The position numbers were made by a program, and so were the translations under genes. The notes below the pieces were generated by a model, which worked only from the letters and a program-made list of their open reading frames with translations, was not told the origin of the DNA and made no database searches. Positions 1-9,445 of a DNA stretch of 64,000 bases are shown here, piece after piece. The stretch's first letter is position 1. Each line of letters begins with the position of its first letter. The stretch comes from Sphingomonas sp. Leaf32 (lineage in GTDB: Bacteria > Pseudomonadota > Alphaproteobacteria > Sphingomonadales > Sphingomonadaceae), in contig NZ_LMLA01000009.1 of the NCBI RefSeq assembly GCF_001421765.1, positions 62,001 to 126,000 of the forward strand, in the 5' to 3' direction.

Positions 1-574
1 CGACGCGGAAATTGCGGAACAGTTCGGGGCACAGCCGGATCATCGCCTCGCGATTTTCCAGCATGTATGACACGCCCGACGGGGTGCGGGCATTGTCCTC
101 CAGCACATAGAATTCGTCCGGGCCGGTGCGGACCAGATCGATGCCGCAGATATGCGCCCACACCCCATGCGGCGGGCGGATGCCGGCGATTTCCGGCCGG
201 AACTGCGCATTGCCGAAGATCAGGTCGGGCGGCAGCACCCCCGCCTTCAGGATGCGCCGCTCGCCATAAATGTCGTCGAGAAAGGCGTTGATCGCCTGCG
301 TCCGCTGGATCAGCCCCCTGGACAGCCGCGCCCATTCGTCGGCCATGAACACGCGCGGCACGATGTCGAACGGGATGATCCGCTCCGCCGCCTCGCTGTC
401 GCCATAGACGGCAAAGGTGATGCCCAGTTGGCGAAAAGTGGCTTCGGCGGATTGCAGGCGGCGTTTCAACTCGTGGGACGGCACCTCGCGCATCCATCGT
501 GCCAGTGCCGCAAGGTCGGTGCGCGGATGATCCGGCCCGCCATGTCCCCAGATTTCGTCGAACGCCTGCCCCAT
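1..574 (-). CDS. Circularly permuted type 2 ATP-grasp protein (N-terminal part, cut by window edge)
   Basis: Only the first 191 codons are present; the reading frame stays open to base 1. The start is the ATG at 574-572, directly preceded by an in-frame TGA, so no earlier start is possible. The visible protein begins MGQAFDEIWG and contains FDIVPRVF, a DDIYGERRIL segment and VLEDNARTPSGVSYMLENR. This pattern is typical of circularly permuted ATP-grasp proteins (old names DUF404/DUF407). Family members are often found beside an alpha-E (DUF403) gene and a transglutaminase-like gene and are thought to form amide bonds, but their substrates are mostly unknown. Any such partners would lie outside the window. 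The family call is firm; the biochemical role is inference. Confidence 0.85.
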   Translation of the reverse strand, partial: MGQAFDEIWGHGGPDHPRTDLAALARWMREVPSHELKRRLQSAEATFRQLGITFAVYGDSEAAERIIPFDIVPRVFMADEWARLSRGLIQRTQAINAFLDDIYGERRILKAGVLPPDLIFGNAQFRPEIAGIRPPHGVWAHICGIDLVRTGPDEFYVLEDNARTPSGVSYMLENREAMIRLCPELFRNFRV

Positions 575-652
575 TCAATCCCCAACGCCGCCTGACGGAT
601 AATGGTCCCCATGCTGCGCTGCGAAATCGACACTGGCAAGCGGCTACGCGCG

Positions 653-2668
653 CTATCGTACCAATTCGGTCAAGGTTGCAGGGGTCAACACCTGCGGCAG
701 CACGCGCGCGTCCTGTTTGCCCGGAGCGTACCACAGATATAGCGGCACGCCGGCGCGGTTATGCCTCTCGATGAAGCGACCCAGCGTCGGGTCGCCATCG
801 GTCCAGTCGCCCACCAGCACCTTCACCCCGCCCTTGGCAAAGGCATCGGCGACTGCCTGCGTCTCGATCGCAGCGCGTTCGTTGACCTTGCAGGTCAGGC
901 ACCAGTCGGCGGTGAAATAGGCGAAGACCGGCTTGCCCTCCGCGCGCAGCGCCGCCAGTCGCGCCTCGCTGAACGGTTCGGCGCCGGCGATGCCGGTCGG
1001 TGCGGCGCCGGCGGGCGGCGCGCGCTGAACCAGCGCCGCACTCGCCACCGCCAGCACCAGCGCGGCGATCCCCGGCCACCATGCCCGGTCGCGCCCGCGC
1101 AACTGCCGCCGCCCGGTCCACCACAGCCCCAGTCCGGCGAGCAGCAACGCGCCGAGCCCCAGCGCCATGCCGTCGACGCCCGCCTGCCGCCCCAATATCC
1201 ACGCCAGCGCCAGCGCGGTCAGAAACATCGGCACCGACAGCCCCTTGCGGAACACATCCATCCACGCACCCGGTTTCGGCAGGCGGCGGCGGAGCGCCGG
1301 CACGAAGCCCAACAGCAGGAACGGCAGCGCCAGTCCCAGCCCCAACCCGGCGAACACCGCCATCGCCGCGACCGGCGGCAGCACCAGCGCCGACCCCAGC
1401 GCCGCGCCCATGAACGGCCCGGTGCACGGCGTCGCGACGAACGCGGCCAGCGCCCCGGTGGCGAACGCCCCGCCCCGCCCCTTGCGCGTGCCGACCTGCG
1501 GCGTGGGCAGTTCGAACAGCCCGGCCAGGTTCAGCGCGATCCCGCCGGTCAGGACCAGCAGCAGCAGCACGACGCGCGGATCGGTCAGCTGGAACGCCCA
1601 TCCCGCCGCCACGCCCGCGGCGCGGATCGCGAGCAATATGCCGCCCAGCGCCATGCAGGTGACGACCGCCCCGGCGGTATAGGCCACCCCCTCCGCCCGC
1701 GCATGGGCCGCCGATTCGCCCGAGCGGGCAAGGCTCAGCGCCTTGAGGCTGAGGATCGGGAAGACGCAGGGCATGATGTTGAGCAGCAACCCGCCCAGCA
1801 GCGCCCCGGCAAAGGCGACCATCGCGGCGCGGATCGGGGCCGGTTCGGCAGCGGCGGGCACTACGCCCGGCGTCGCGCGGATCGCGAAGCCCTGCCGCGA
1901 TCCGGTCGCCAGCACCCCCTCGATCACCGCCGGCTTGCCTATGCCCTTCGTCTCGATGACCAGCGCATCGCCGTCGCGGCGGATGGTCTGCGGAGCGTCG
2001 TAATCGATCGCATTTTCGGTCTCGGCGAAGAAATAGGCGTCTCCGACCGCCTGCGACGCCGGGAACGGCACACGCAGCCGCAGCGGCTCACCCGCCTGGA
2101 ACGATGCCGGCGACCCCAGCGGCCGGGGCAACGCGCGCCGCCAGCGGTCGAACTCGTCGCGGCGTTCCGATGCGATCGCGCCATCGCCGATGGTCAGTTC
2201 GGTCGCGAGGTCCGCCTTTTCCGGTACGCAGATTTCGCGGGTGCAGACCAGATAGTCGATCGACAGGCGCACCGGCACTTTGGCTCCCGTCGCCAACCCG
2301 GCGGGAAGCTGCAATTCGGTCAGGATCGTCCAGGGCCGCTCATAGACATAGTTGATGATCCCGGCGACGCTCAGCCGCTCGGGCACCGGATAGCGCAAGG
2401 TGCCGATCCGCGCCCCCGCCGGCAGGGTCCAGTCGAGCCGCGGCTGGGTGCCTACCGCGCCGGGATTCTTCCAATATCCGTGCCAGCCCGTATCGGGCAC
2501 CGACACCAGCGCCAGCGCCACGCGCGATCCCGCCGCCGGGGTATCGCTTTCCGCGACGATCCGCATCCGGACGTGCCGCTGCCCCGGCACCTGCGCCGCC
2601 ACCGGCAGTGCCGCGAGGAATGCCGAAAGGACGGCGATGAGTCGCCATAGCGTTCTTGCCGGTGTCAT
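653..2668 (-). CDS. DsbD-like thiol:disulfide interchange protein
   Basis: This 671-residue membrane protein passes electrons from cytoplasmic thioredoxin to periplasmic thiol proteins. The start MTPARTLWRL at 2668 is chosen because it opens a clean signal peptide ending near VAAQ; upstream in-frame codons would add a charged non-signal tail. Residues about 26-270 form a periplasmic domain with a Cys pair (C142 and C147 in VCTREIC). Next come several membrane segments with the family's Pro-Cys motifs NIMPCVFPILS and ATPCTGPF. The C-terminal thioredoxin-like domain carries CLTC at about 590-593. All three redox centres expected of DsbD/ScsB-type proteins are therefore present. It is divergent from the alkaline phosphatase with only 53 bp between start codons. 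Whether it acts as DsbD or in a copper-related ScsB role cannot be told from sequence. Confidence 0.9.
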   Translation of the reverse strand: MTPARTLWRLIAVLSAFLAALPVAAQVPGQRHVRMRIVAESDTPAAGSRVALALVSVPDTGWHGYWKNPGAVGTQPRLDWTLPAGARIGTLRYPVPERLSVAGIINYVYERPWTILTELQLPAGLATGAKVPVRLSIDYLVCTREICVPEKADLATELTIGDGAIASERRDEFDRWRRALPRPLGSPASFQAGEPLRLRVPFPASQAVGDAYFFAETENAIDYDAPQTIRRDGDALVIETKGIGKPAVIEGVLATGSRQGFAIRATPGVVPAAAEPAPIRAAMVAFAGALLGGLLLNIMPCVFPILSLKALSLARSGESAAHARAEGVAYTAGAVVTCMALGGILLAIRAAGVAAGWAFQLTDPRVVLLLLVLTGGIALNLAGLFELPTPQVGTRKGRGGAFATGALAAFVATPCTGPFMGAALGSALVLPPVAAMAVFAGLGLGLALPFLLLGFVPALRRRLPKPGAWMDVFRKGLSVPMFLTALALAWILGRQAGVDGMALGLGALLLAGLGLWWTGRRQLRGRDRAWWPGIAALVLAVASAALVQRAPPAGAAPTGIAGAEPFSEARLAALRAEGKPVFAYFTADWCLTCKVNERAAIETQAVADAFAKGGVKVLVGDWTDGDPTLGRFIERHNRAGVPLYLWYAPGKQDARVLPQVLTPATLTELVR

Positions 2669-2721
2669 GTACGGCGGGTAGCGGAGTTTCGAGACGGATG
2701 CACCGTCCGCGGAGTTCCTCG

Positions 2722-4392
2722 ATGCGTTTCCTGACCCTTGCCGCGCTGCTGCTCGGCACCGCCGTCCCCGCCATGGCACAGACCACCGCGCCCGCCCCGG
2801 CAGCCACCGATATGCCGGTACCGCCGACCTATCCGACGACGGCCCCCAAGCTGATCGTCGCCATCTCGGTCGACCAGTTCTCCGCCGACCTGTTCGCCGA
2901 ATATCGCGCGCGGTTCACCGGTGGCTTCGTGCGGATGATGCAGGGGGCGGTGTTCCCGTCAGGCTATCAGAGCCATGCCGCGACCGAGACCTGCCCCGGT
3001 CATTCGACGATCCTGACCGGCGCACGGCCGGCACGCACCGGCATCATCGCCAACGACTGGATCGACCAGCGCAGCACGACCCGCCCCGACCACAAGGTCT
3101 ATTGCGCGGAGGATGAACGGGTCAGCGGGTCGACCTTCAAGGACTATACCGTGTCCGACGTCCACCTGATGGTGCCGACGCTCGGCGAGCGGATGAAGGC
3201 CGCCGACCCGCGTACCCGCGTCGTCTCGGTCGCGGGCAAGGACCGCGCGGCGGTGATGATGGGCGGACACAAGGTCGACGAACTGTGGTGGTTCGGCAAG
3301 GACGGCTTCACCAGCTATGCCGGGCGCACGATGCCGCCGGTGGTCGCGCGCGCCAATGCCGCCGTGGCGAAGCGGATCGCGACCGCCCAGCCGGCGATGA
3401 CGCTGCCGACCTTCTGCCAGCCGCTCGCGCGGGCGGTATCGGTCGCCGGCAAGACGATCGGCACCGGTCGCTTCGCACGAGAGGCGGGCGACGTGAACAA
3501 TTTCCGCCGCTCGCCCGAATATGACGCTGCCGTCCTGGCGCTTGCCGCCGGGCTGATTCAGGACATGAAGCTGGGCCAGGGACCGCAAACCGACATCATC
3601 TCAATCGGCGCATCGGCGACCGACTATGTCGGGCACGGCTATGGCACCGAAGGCAGCGAGATGTGCCTGCAGCTGACCTCGCTCGACCAGAGTCTGGGTG
3701 AGTTCTTCAAGGTGCTCGACGCGACCGGCGTGGATTATCAGGTCGTGCTGACCGCCGACCATGGCGGCAGCGACGCCAGCGAGCGCCATGCGCACCACGC
3801 CATCCCCGATGCCGTGCGCCAGGACGGCGAACTGACGGTCGAGGGCGTCGGCAAGGCGATCGGGCAGAAGCTGGGGATCGCCGGCCCGGTCCTGTTCGGC
3901 GGGGTGAACGGCGATGTGTGGTATGACATCAAGTTGACCCCGGCGCAGCGCGCGGCGGTGGAGCGCGAGGCGATCGCGATGTTCATGGCGCATCCGCAGA
4001 CACAGGCGGTCTTCACCCGCGCGCAGGTGACGGCGGCGACCGTGCCGAACACCCCGCCCGAAACCTGGAGCCTGGTAGAGCGTGCGCGTGCGTCCTATTA
4101 TCCCCCGCGCTCGGGCGACCTACTGGTGGCGATGAAGCCGCGCGTGCTGACGCTGCCGCATCCGGTAGTCGGCAGCGCGGTCGCGACTCACGGCAGCTTC
4201 TGGGACTACGACCGGCGTGTGCCGATCCTGTTCTGGCGCAAGGGTGCCGGCGGGTTCGAGGAGCCGTTCGGCGTCGAGACGGTCGACATCCTGCCAACGC
4301 TGGCGGCGACGATCGGGCTGGCGGTGCCGAAGGGCGAGATCGACGGCCGCTGCCTCGACCTCAACCCCGGTGACGGATCGACCTGCCGCTGA
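2722..4392 (+). CDS. phoK: PhoK-like secreted alkaline phosphatase
   Basis: The 556-residue protein starts at MRFLTLAALL, which opens a signal peptide ending at AMAQ; more upstream in-frame starts overlap the divergent dsbD-like gene and lack signal character. It belongs to the type I phosphodiesterase/nucleotide pyrophosphatase branch of the alkaline phosphatase superfamily. The nucleophile segment reads SHAATETCPGHST, placing a threonine (about T90) where classical PhoA has serine, as in the Sphingomonas PhoK/SPAP enzyme of nearly the same length (known family fact). Metal-binding residues are visible in AISVDQF (D51) and TADHGGSDASERHAHH. It probably releases phosphate from organic phosphoesters in the periplasm or outside the cell. 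No clear Pho box is recognisable in the 53-bp divergent promoter. A hairpin follows at 4434-4464. Confidence 0.85.
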   Translation: MRFLTLAALLLGTAVPAMAQTTAPAPAATDMPVPPTYPTTAPKLIVAISVDQFSADLFAEYRARFTGGFVRMMQGAVFPSGYQSHAATETCPGHSTILTGARPARTGIIANDWIDQRSTTRPDHKVYCAEDERVSGSTFKDYTVSDVHLMVPTLGERMKAADPRTRVVSVAGKDRAAVMMGGHKVDELWWFGKDGFTSYAGRTMPPVVARANAAVAKRIATAQPAMTLPTFCQPLARAVSVAGKTIGTGRFAREAGDVNNFRRSPEYDAAVLALAAGLIQDMKLGQGPQTDIISIGASATDYVGHGYGTEGSEMCLQLTSLDQSLGEFFKVLDATGVDYQVVLTADHGGSDASERHAHHAIPDAVRQDGELTVEGVGKAIGQKLGIAGPVLFGGVNGDVWYDIKLTPAQRAAVEREAIAMFMAHPQTQAVFTRAQVTAATVPNTPPETWSLVERARASYYPPRSGDLLVAMKPRVLTLPHPVVGSAVATHGSFWDYDRRVPILFWRKGAGGFEEPFGVETVDILPTLAATIGLAVPKGEIDGRCLDLNPGDGSTCR

Positions 4393-4433
4393 TCCCGCCG
4401 TTCGGTCGAGCAGCGTCGAGCAAGATCGAAAAG

Positions 4434-4464
4434 CGTCCCGTCGAGAACTCCGCTCGACGGGACG
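4434..4464. terminator. Hairpin between convergent genes
   Basis: A perfect 12-bp inverted repeat (CGTCCCGTCGAG / CTCGACGGGACG) with a 7-base loop lies between the stop codons of the phosphatase (ends 4392, plus strand) and the esterase (ends 4473, minus strand). There is no T-run on either side, so intrinsic termination is plausible but not proven; it could also serve as a 3' end stabiliser for both transcripts. Confidence 0.55.
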
Positions 4465-4472
4465 TGCCATCC

Positions 4473-5699
4473 TCAGGGTAGCCGCAGCAACGCCGTCGCC
4501 GCCGACGCCGGATCGGCGCGCTCCGCCAGCGAGGTGACGATCGCCGCCGCCGTGCGCGGTACCTTACCCGCAAACGCCACCCGGCCGTTGACCGTCACCC
4601 GCACCGGTTTGTCGAGATCGACCAGCCGGTCCGACAGCCGCAGCGTCAGTCCGGCGGGCACCGCACCGTCGATCGTGATCGCCTGCCCCTCGACCCGCGC
4701 GTCGACCCGGTCGCCCGCCTTCGCACTCGCCGCGTCGGGAATGTGCAGCCAGTAGAACCGGTCATGGGTCACGTCGTCCTGCACCCACACGATCCGCTTC
4801 GGCCACGGGTTGCGGGTGAACTGCGCCATCCACGGCAGCGCCTCGGCATCCTTGCGGTTCATCCAGTGCGGCAGCCCCGGATAGATGCGGGTCATCGACA
4901 CATAGCCGCCCGGATCGGCGGCGTGCAGCTTCGCCAGTTCGGCGCTCTTTTCCGCCGCGATCCGGTTGCGGTCATAGGCGGCGTCGGCCCCGCCCATGAA
5001 GATGCCGAACGGCAGGTTCCGCAGGCCCGCCACGCCCGCCTCATTCGGATGGCCCGCCATCATCGATGCCGCCGCGAAGCGATCCGCCATGCGCGGCGCC
5101 AATTGCCATACGCCATCGCCACCCGCCGAATAGCCGAGCAGATAGACCCGGTTCGGATCGACACCATTGATCGCCACCTGCGCATCGATCAGCCGCTGGA
5201 ACAGTGGGTCGATATGCGCCTCATGCCACAGATTCCACGTATCGGTCGGCGCGCGCGGGGCAAGATAGATGCCCTCGGCCGGTTCGTAGAGCCGGATCTG
5301 GTTGCGCCATTGCTGGTCGTTCACCGCCGGCGCGGCATTGCCGCCGCCATGCATCGAAATCCAAAGGCTACGCTTTCCGAACGGTGCGTTACCGAATTGT
5401 CGGCTGTCCCAGCGCAAGGTCTTGTCGCCGAGCGTGATCGCCTTGGCGGCAACAGCATCGCGGTCTGCCGCCGCCACCTGCTGCATCCGGTCGGCGGCAA
5501 GCAGCGCCAGCACCCGGTCGGCATCCGCGCGGCCGAGCGGCCGGTTCAGGATCGCGGCATCGGCGCGACGGGCACCCGATGGCACGTCGATCCAGCGCGA
5601 AACTTCGGTGACGGCACGCGACGGCCGGGCCTGTGGCGCGGCAACCGCCGTGGTGGTGACGGCCAAGGCCGCCAGCGATGTGCTGAAAATGGTGCGCAT
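4473..5699 (-). CDS. Secreted alpha/beta hydrolase (esterase/depolymerase-like)
   Basis: The 408-residue protein has a signal peptide (MRTIFSTSLAALAVTTTAVA) and an alpha/beta-hydrolase fold. The nucleophile elbow is GYSAGG (S191). An oxyanion-hole type HGGG lies at 117-120, and a late histidine in GLPHWMNR is the likely catalytic base. The layout resembles PHB-depolymerase-like or esterase-D-like hydrolases, but with an extra N-terminal helical segment (about 30-100) and a C-terminal beta-rich region with DRVDARVEGQAITI, so the exact family is uncertain. It stands alone, convergent with the phosphatase. Substrate unknown; a secreted ester or peptide-ester hydrolase is the safest description. 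Confidence 0.75.
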   Translation of the reverse strand: MRTIFSTSLAALAVTTTAVAAPQARPSRAVTEVSRWIDVPSGARRADAAILNRPLGRADADRVLALLAADRMQQVAAADRDAVAAKAITLGDKTLRWDSRQFGNAPFGKRSLWISMHGGGNAAPAVNDQQWRNQIRLYEPAEGIYLAPRAPTDTWNLWHEAHIDPLFQRLIDAQVAINGVDPNRVYLLGYSAGGDGVWQLAPRMADRFAAASMMAGHPNEAGVAGLRNLPFGIFMGGADAAYDRNRIAAEKSAELAKLHAADPGGYVSMTRIYPGLPHWMNRKDAEALPWMAQFTRNPWPKRIVWVQDDVTHDRFYWLHIPDAASAKAGDRVDARVEGQAITIDGAVPAGLTLRLSDRLVDLDKPVRVTVNGRVAFAGKVPRTAAAIVTSLAERADPASAATALLRLP

Positions 5700-6263
5700 A
5701 TGCGAACACGCTAACCGGATCGGCGTGCTGTTCGAAGCGAAATCGTGTCGTGACTGGGACTGACGACCGGAGCGACTCGGGATGGATCGGCATTCAATGT
5801 GCGAGTGCGCGATGTTCGCGCGAGGCCGCGAAGTGAAGAAAGAAGATGTTCGCGCGGAGGCGCGGAGGACGCAGAGAACCGCGCGTTACGCAAAGCGGTA
5901 CTCGCTTCATCGGCGCTACGATATCGGGCCGACCGGTAATCGACCCTGCGATCAGCCCCGTGCGCGATACCTCTGCGTCCTCCGCGCCTCCGCGCGAAAA
6001 TCCGACTTCCTGGGGTTTCGCGATTGTCGCTTGGACATCTCGCACCGGCGTATAATGTCGATCCGGCCTCGGAGTGATCGACATTCACCGGTCTATCGTC
6101 CCCCCGGACTTGTTCCGGGGTCCACGGCGCGGTAATCGGTGCGGCGTGAGCCTCTATCGACCACGACAGCGGCTCGGTGGACCCCGGAACAAGTCCGGGG
6201 GGACGGAGAGGCTGGAGGCAGCGATCAGGAACGACACCAGACGTAGCTGAATGTCGACCCGTC
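5700..6263. repeat. Intergenic region with two palindromic repeat elements
   Basis: No convincing gene is seen. The region holds a perfect 28-bp inverted repeat (5849-5876 with 5971-5998, family A, core GCGGAGGCGCGGAGG) and an element of family B (6076-6257) with perfect 22-bp arms at 6104-6125 and 6177-6198 (core ACTTGTTCCGGGGTCCAC). A further family B terminus (ATGGATCGGCATTC) sits at 5782-5795. Short open frames across it come from the repeats. Confidence 0.8.
6076..6257. repeat. Dispersed palindromic element, family B copy 1
   Basis: The element begins with GATCGACATTC and ends with GAATGTCGA, so its termini are inverted. Inside are 22-bp perfect arms (6104-6125 and 6177-6198) around a 51-base centre. 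The segment 6205-6257 is nearly identical to the reverse complement of 26695-26745, so copies 1 and 2 share a tail in opposite orientation. Other copies: 26693-26865 and about 27064-27208. Confidence 0.85.
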
Positions 6264-7205
6264 CTAGCGCGTTTCGAACTTGCGAACGCCCGGCCCCAGC
6301 CGGTTCGCCCCGACCGCTACCCCGTCGCCGGTATAGTCGGCGACGAACGCCGGGCTCTTGTTCATGCCGGGGGCCAGCCGCGCATCGTTGTCCTCGACCC
6401 GCAACCCGCGCGCCGGGAAGGTGTGCTTCTCCGCCCCGACGACGATGAAGCCGGTCCAGTTCTCCTTCGCCTTGCCCTGGACGAAGGTATTGCGCGCGAT
6501 CAGCCCGGTGGCCCCTTCGGGCAGGTCGATCATATAGTTGGTCTTGCTGCCCCGGCTGTCGTCAAAGCTGGAATCGGTGATCTCGATCCGGGGCGCGCGG
6601 ATCTTGACATAATGACCGCCGGTGCCGCGTTCGAAGCGTGAGCGAGTGATGGTGATCGACCCGTTATTGCCGAGATAAACCGCGTGCGAACAATCGACCG
6701 TCTCGTCGCATTGGCCGAGGCCGGCAAAGGTCGACCGGTCGATGCGGATACGCTGCTGCCCGTCGGGATTGCCGCCGAGAATCCCTTCCTGGCTGTCGAG
6801 GAAGGTCGAATTGGTGACGGTCAGGTCCCCGATTTCGGTACGGATGCCCGCGCCATTGCCGTCGGGCACGCGGATGCGGCGGAACACGATGCCGTCGACC
6901 GTCGATCGCCGCCCGCGCAGGACGAACGTCGCCTTTTCCTCACACGCCCCGCCATCGAAAATGACCGTGCCGGGGGTGCGCGCGCGATAGGTGATGTCGC
7001 CGCCGGTCTGGACCGTACAGTCGCGATAGGTGCCCGGCGCGATCAGGATCGTGGCGGTGCCGTCGCGCACCGCACTCACAGCCGCATCGATCGTCGCAAA
7101 CCCCTCGCCGGTCTGTTCGATCACGAACGGCGCGCCGCGCTGCTGCGCCGGAAGCGGAGCGGCCAACAGCACCATCGCGAGGGGCAGTAAATGGCGAGCG
7201 TTCAT
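6264..7205 (-). CDS. Secreted right-handed beta-helix protein
   Basis: The 313-residue protein starts at MNARHLLPLAM (7205), which opens a signal peptide ending near PLPAQQ; upstream in-frame codons would run through the ihfB gene and are rejected. The body shows repeated short beta-strand rungs with N/D/S-rich turns (for example IEITDSSFDDS and LTVTNSTFLDS), characteristic of parallel beta-helix proteins such as pectate-lyase-like folds. The early segment FATIDAAVSAVRDGTATILIAPGTY is the usual opening of this fold. No catalytic signature of a known polysaccharide lyase is recognised, so it may bind or cleave a glycan, or be structural. It lies 88 bp downstream of ihfB on the same strand. Confidence 0.75.
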   Translation of the reverse strand: MNARHLLPLAMVLLAAPLPAQQRGAPFVIEQTGEGFATIDAAVSAVRDGTATILIAPGTYRDCTVQTGGDITYRARTPGTVIFDGGACEEKATFVLRGRRSTVDGIVFRRIRVPDGNGAGIRTEIGDLTVTNSTFLDSQEGILGGNPDGQQRIRIDRSTFAGLGQCDETVDCSHAVYLGNNGSITITRSRFERGTGGHYVKIRAPRIEITDSSFDDSRGSKTNYMIDLPEGATGLIARNTFVQGKAKENWTGFIVVGAEKHTFPARGLRVEDNDARLAPGMNKSPAFVADYTGDGVAVGANRLGPGVRKFETR

Positions 7206-7293
7206 CGGCCGGTCCTCTATCGGTTCCGGCCCTGACATGCGCCAGCGGGACCCTGCACGGAAGGGGGCAAATCCGTCCCGGTGCGGTACGCCG

Positions 7294-7572
7294 TCAGACG
7301 TTGAGGCGCGCGCGCATTTCCTTACCCGGCTTGAAATAGGGAACGCGCTTCGCATCCACGTCCACCGCCTCGCCGGTGCGCGGGTTGCGACCGGTGCGGG
7401 CGTCGCGCGCACGGGTCGAAAAAGCACCGAAGCCGCGGAGTTCGACACGCCCACCGCTGCGCAACTGTTCGGTGATCGCATCGAAGAAGGTCGCGACGAT
7501 CCGCTCGACATCCCGCAGCGGCAGTTCCGGATTTTCCTGTGCCACGTGCTGAACCAGTTCCGATCGGATCAT
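7294..7572 (-). CDS. ihfB: Integration host factor subunit beta
   Basis: The 92-residue HU/IHF-family protein begins [17 protein letters not shown]. Two adjacent ATG codons occur; the second (7572) is chosen because GGGGGA lies about five bases before it but only two before the first. The signature [12 protein letters not shown], the beta-arm region and the VELRGFGAF segment match IHF beta. IHF beta pairs with IHF alpha to bend DNA at specific sites. The gene follows rpsA on the same strand, the conserved order in proteobacteria. A strong terminator sits between them, so ihfB probably has its own promoter in 7573-7680. Confidence 0.95.
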   Translation of the reverse strand: MIRSELVQHVAQENPELPLRDVERIVATFFDAITEQLRSGGRVELRGFGAFSTRARDARTGRNPRTGEAVDVDAKRVPYFKPGKEMRARLNV

Positions 7573-7680
7573 CATTTCCCCCGGTAATTCAAAACCATGC
7601 GCCGGAACGGTCCGTTCCGCGCATTCGGTTTCCCTAACCTATGTCTATCGAGCCCCACAATCCGCCTTTCGAATGAACGC

Positions 7681-7712
7681 AAAAACGGGGCGCTCCGATC
7701 TGGAGCACCCCG
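7681..7712 (-). terminator. Rho-independent terminator of rpsA
   Basis: On the minus strand an 11-bp stem (one G-U wobble) with a 5-base loop at 7712-7686 is followed directly by five T residues (7685-7681). It starts 30 bases after the rpsA stop codon and is a textbook intrinsic terminator. Confidence 0.85.
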
Positions 7713-7741
7713 TCCCTGATCCCACCAGATGGCGGTTAGGC

Positions 7742-9445
7742 TTACTTCTGTTCGCCGCGCGCCTTCAGCGCCTCGCCCAGAATGTCGCCCAGCGACGCGC
7801 CCGAGTCGGACGAACCGTACTGCGCAACCGCCTGCTTCTCTTCGGCGATCTGCATCGCCTTGATCGAGAAGGTCGGCTTCTTCGAACGATCGAAGCCGGT
7901 GACCATCGCGTCGAACTTCTGGCCGACCTGGAAACGCTCCGGACGCTGTTCGTCGCGGTCGCGGCCGAGATCGGTGCGCTTGATGAAGCCGGTCGCGCCA
8001 TCGTCGCCCTGCTGCACTTCGAGGCCCGCGTCGCGGACTTCGAGCACGGTGACGGTGACGATCGCGTTCTTGTTCAGGCGATCACCCGCCTGCGCCGTGA
8101 CCGGACCACCACGCTCCAGCTGCTTCATGCCGAGCGAGATGCGCTCCTTGTCCGGCTCGACCGCCAGCACGACGGCCTGAACCGTCTCGCCCTTGCGGTG
8201 CAGGTTGAGCGCGTCTTCGCCCGAGATGCCCCATGCGATGTCCGACATGTGGACCATGCCGTCGACGTCGCCGTCCAGGCCGATGAACAGGCCGAATTCG
8301 GTGGCGTTCTTGACTTCGCCCTCGACGGTCGAACCGACGGGGTGATCTTCCGCGAACTTCTCCCACGGATTGGCCTGCGCCTGCTTGAGGCCCAGCGAGA
8401 TGCGGCGCTTGTCCTGATCGACCTCGAGGACGATCACGTCGACTTCCTGCGAGGTCGAGACGATCTTGCCCGGATGGACGTTCTTCTTGGTCCAGCTCAT
8501 TTCCGATACGTGGACCAGACCTTCGATGCCCGGCTCCAGTTCGACGAACGCACCATATTCGGTGATGTTCGTGACGCGGCCCGACAGCTTCGCGCCGACC
8601 GGATACTTGGCGCCGGCGCCATCCCACGGATCGCTCTCAAGCTGCTTCATGCCGAGCGAGATGCGCTGCGTGTCGCGGTTGATGCGGATGATCTGAACGC
8701 GGACGGTGTCGCCGATGTTCAGCACTTCCGACGGATGCCCGACGCGCTTGTACGACAGGTCGGTGACGTGCAGCAGGCCGTCGATGCCGCCCAGATCAAC
8801 GAACGCACCGTAATCGGTGATGTTCTTGACCACGCCGTCGATAACCTGGCCTTCGGCCAGCGACTGGATCAGGCCCGAACGCTGCTCGGCGCGGGTTTCT
8901 TCCAGCACGGCGCGGCGCGACACGACGATGTTGCCGCGCTTGCGGTCCATCTTCAGAATCTGGAACGGCTGCGGAATGTCCATCAGCGGGGTGACGTCGC
9001 GCACCGGGCGGATGTCGACCTGCGAACCCGGCAGGAACGCCACGGCGCCCGACAGGTCGACGGTGAAGCCGCCCTTCACGCGACCGAAGATCACGCCTTC
9101 GACGCGCGCGGTCTTGGCGAATTCGGTTTCCAGCTTGTCCCACGCGGCTTCGCGACGGGCGCGGTCGCGGCTCAGCATCGCTTCGCCGTTCGCATTCTCG
9201 ACGCGGTCGACATAGACTTCGACTTCGTCGCCGACCTTCAGGTCCGCCTTCTGGCCCGGCGCCGCGAATTCGCGCAGCGGCACGCGGCCTTCCGACTTCA
9301 GACCGACGTCGATGACCGCCAGGTCGTTCTCGATGCCGGTGACGGTACCGATGACGACGCGGCCTTCGAAGCTTTCCGAAGCACCGAACATGTCGTCGAG
9401 CATCGACGCGAAATCGTCACGGGTGGGATTTGCCATGCTGGCCAT
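7742..9445 (-). CDS. rpsA: 30S ribosomal protein S1
   Basis: The 567-residue protein contains six successive S1 RNA-binding repeats, recognisable from recurrent units such as [39 protein letters not shown] and [21 protein letters not shown]1 binds mRNA at the 30S platform and is needed for initiation on structured messages. The start [12 protein letters not shown] at 9445 is preferred over the in-frame ATG at 9436 because AGGAA precedes it at a normal distance and related proteins begin with a few residues before ANPTRDDF. Its upstream partner is often cmk, but here a repeat-containing gap of about 500 bp separates it from a helicase gene. Confidence 0.97.
   Translation of the reverse strand: MASMANPTRDDFASMLDDMFGASESFEGRVVIGTVTGIENDLAVIDVGLKSEGRVPLREFAAPGQKADLKVGDEVEVYVDRVENANGEAMLSRDRARREAAWDKLETEFAKTARVEGVIFGRVKGGFTVDLSGAVAFLPGSQVDIRPVRDVTPLMDIPQPFQILKMDRKRGNIVVSRRAVLEETRAEQRSGLIQSLAEGQVIDGVVKNITDYGAFVDLGGIDGLLHVTDLSYKRVGHPSEVLNIGDTVRVQIIRINRDTQRISLGMKQLESDPWDGAGAKYPVGAKLSGRVTNITEYGAFVELEPGIEGLVHVSEMSWTKKNVHPGKIVSTSQEVDVIVLEVDQDKRRISLGLKQAQANPWEKFAEDHPVGSTVEGEVKNATEFGLFIGLDGDVDGMVHMSDIAWGISGEDALNLHRKGETVQAVVLAVEPDKERISLGMKQLERGGPVTAQAGDRLNKNAIVTVTVLEVRDAGLEVQQGDDGATGFIKRTDLGRDRDEQRPERFQVGQKFDAMVTGFDRSKKPTFSIKAMQIAEEKQAVAQYGSSDSGASLGDILGEALKARGEQK

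Noticed and set aside
7294..7572. ihfB as part of a prophage or integrative element
   Set aside because: It is in the conserved rpsA-ihfB order with no integrase or phage gene nearby.
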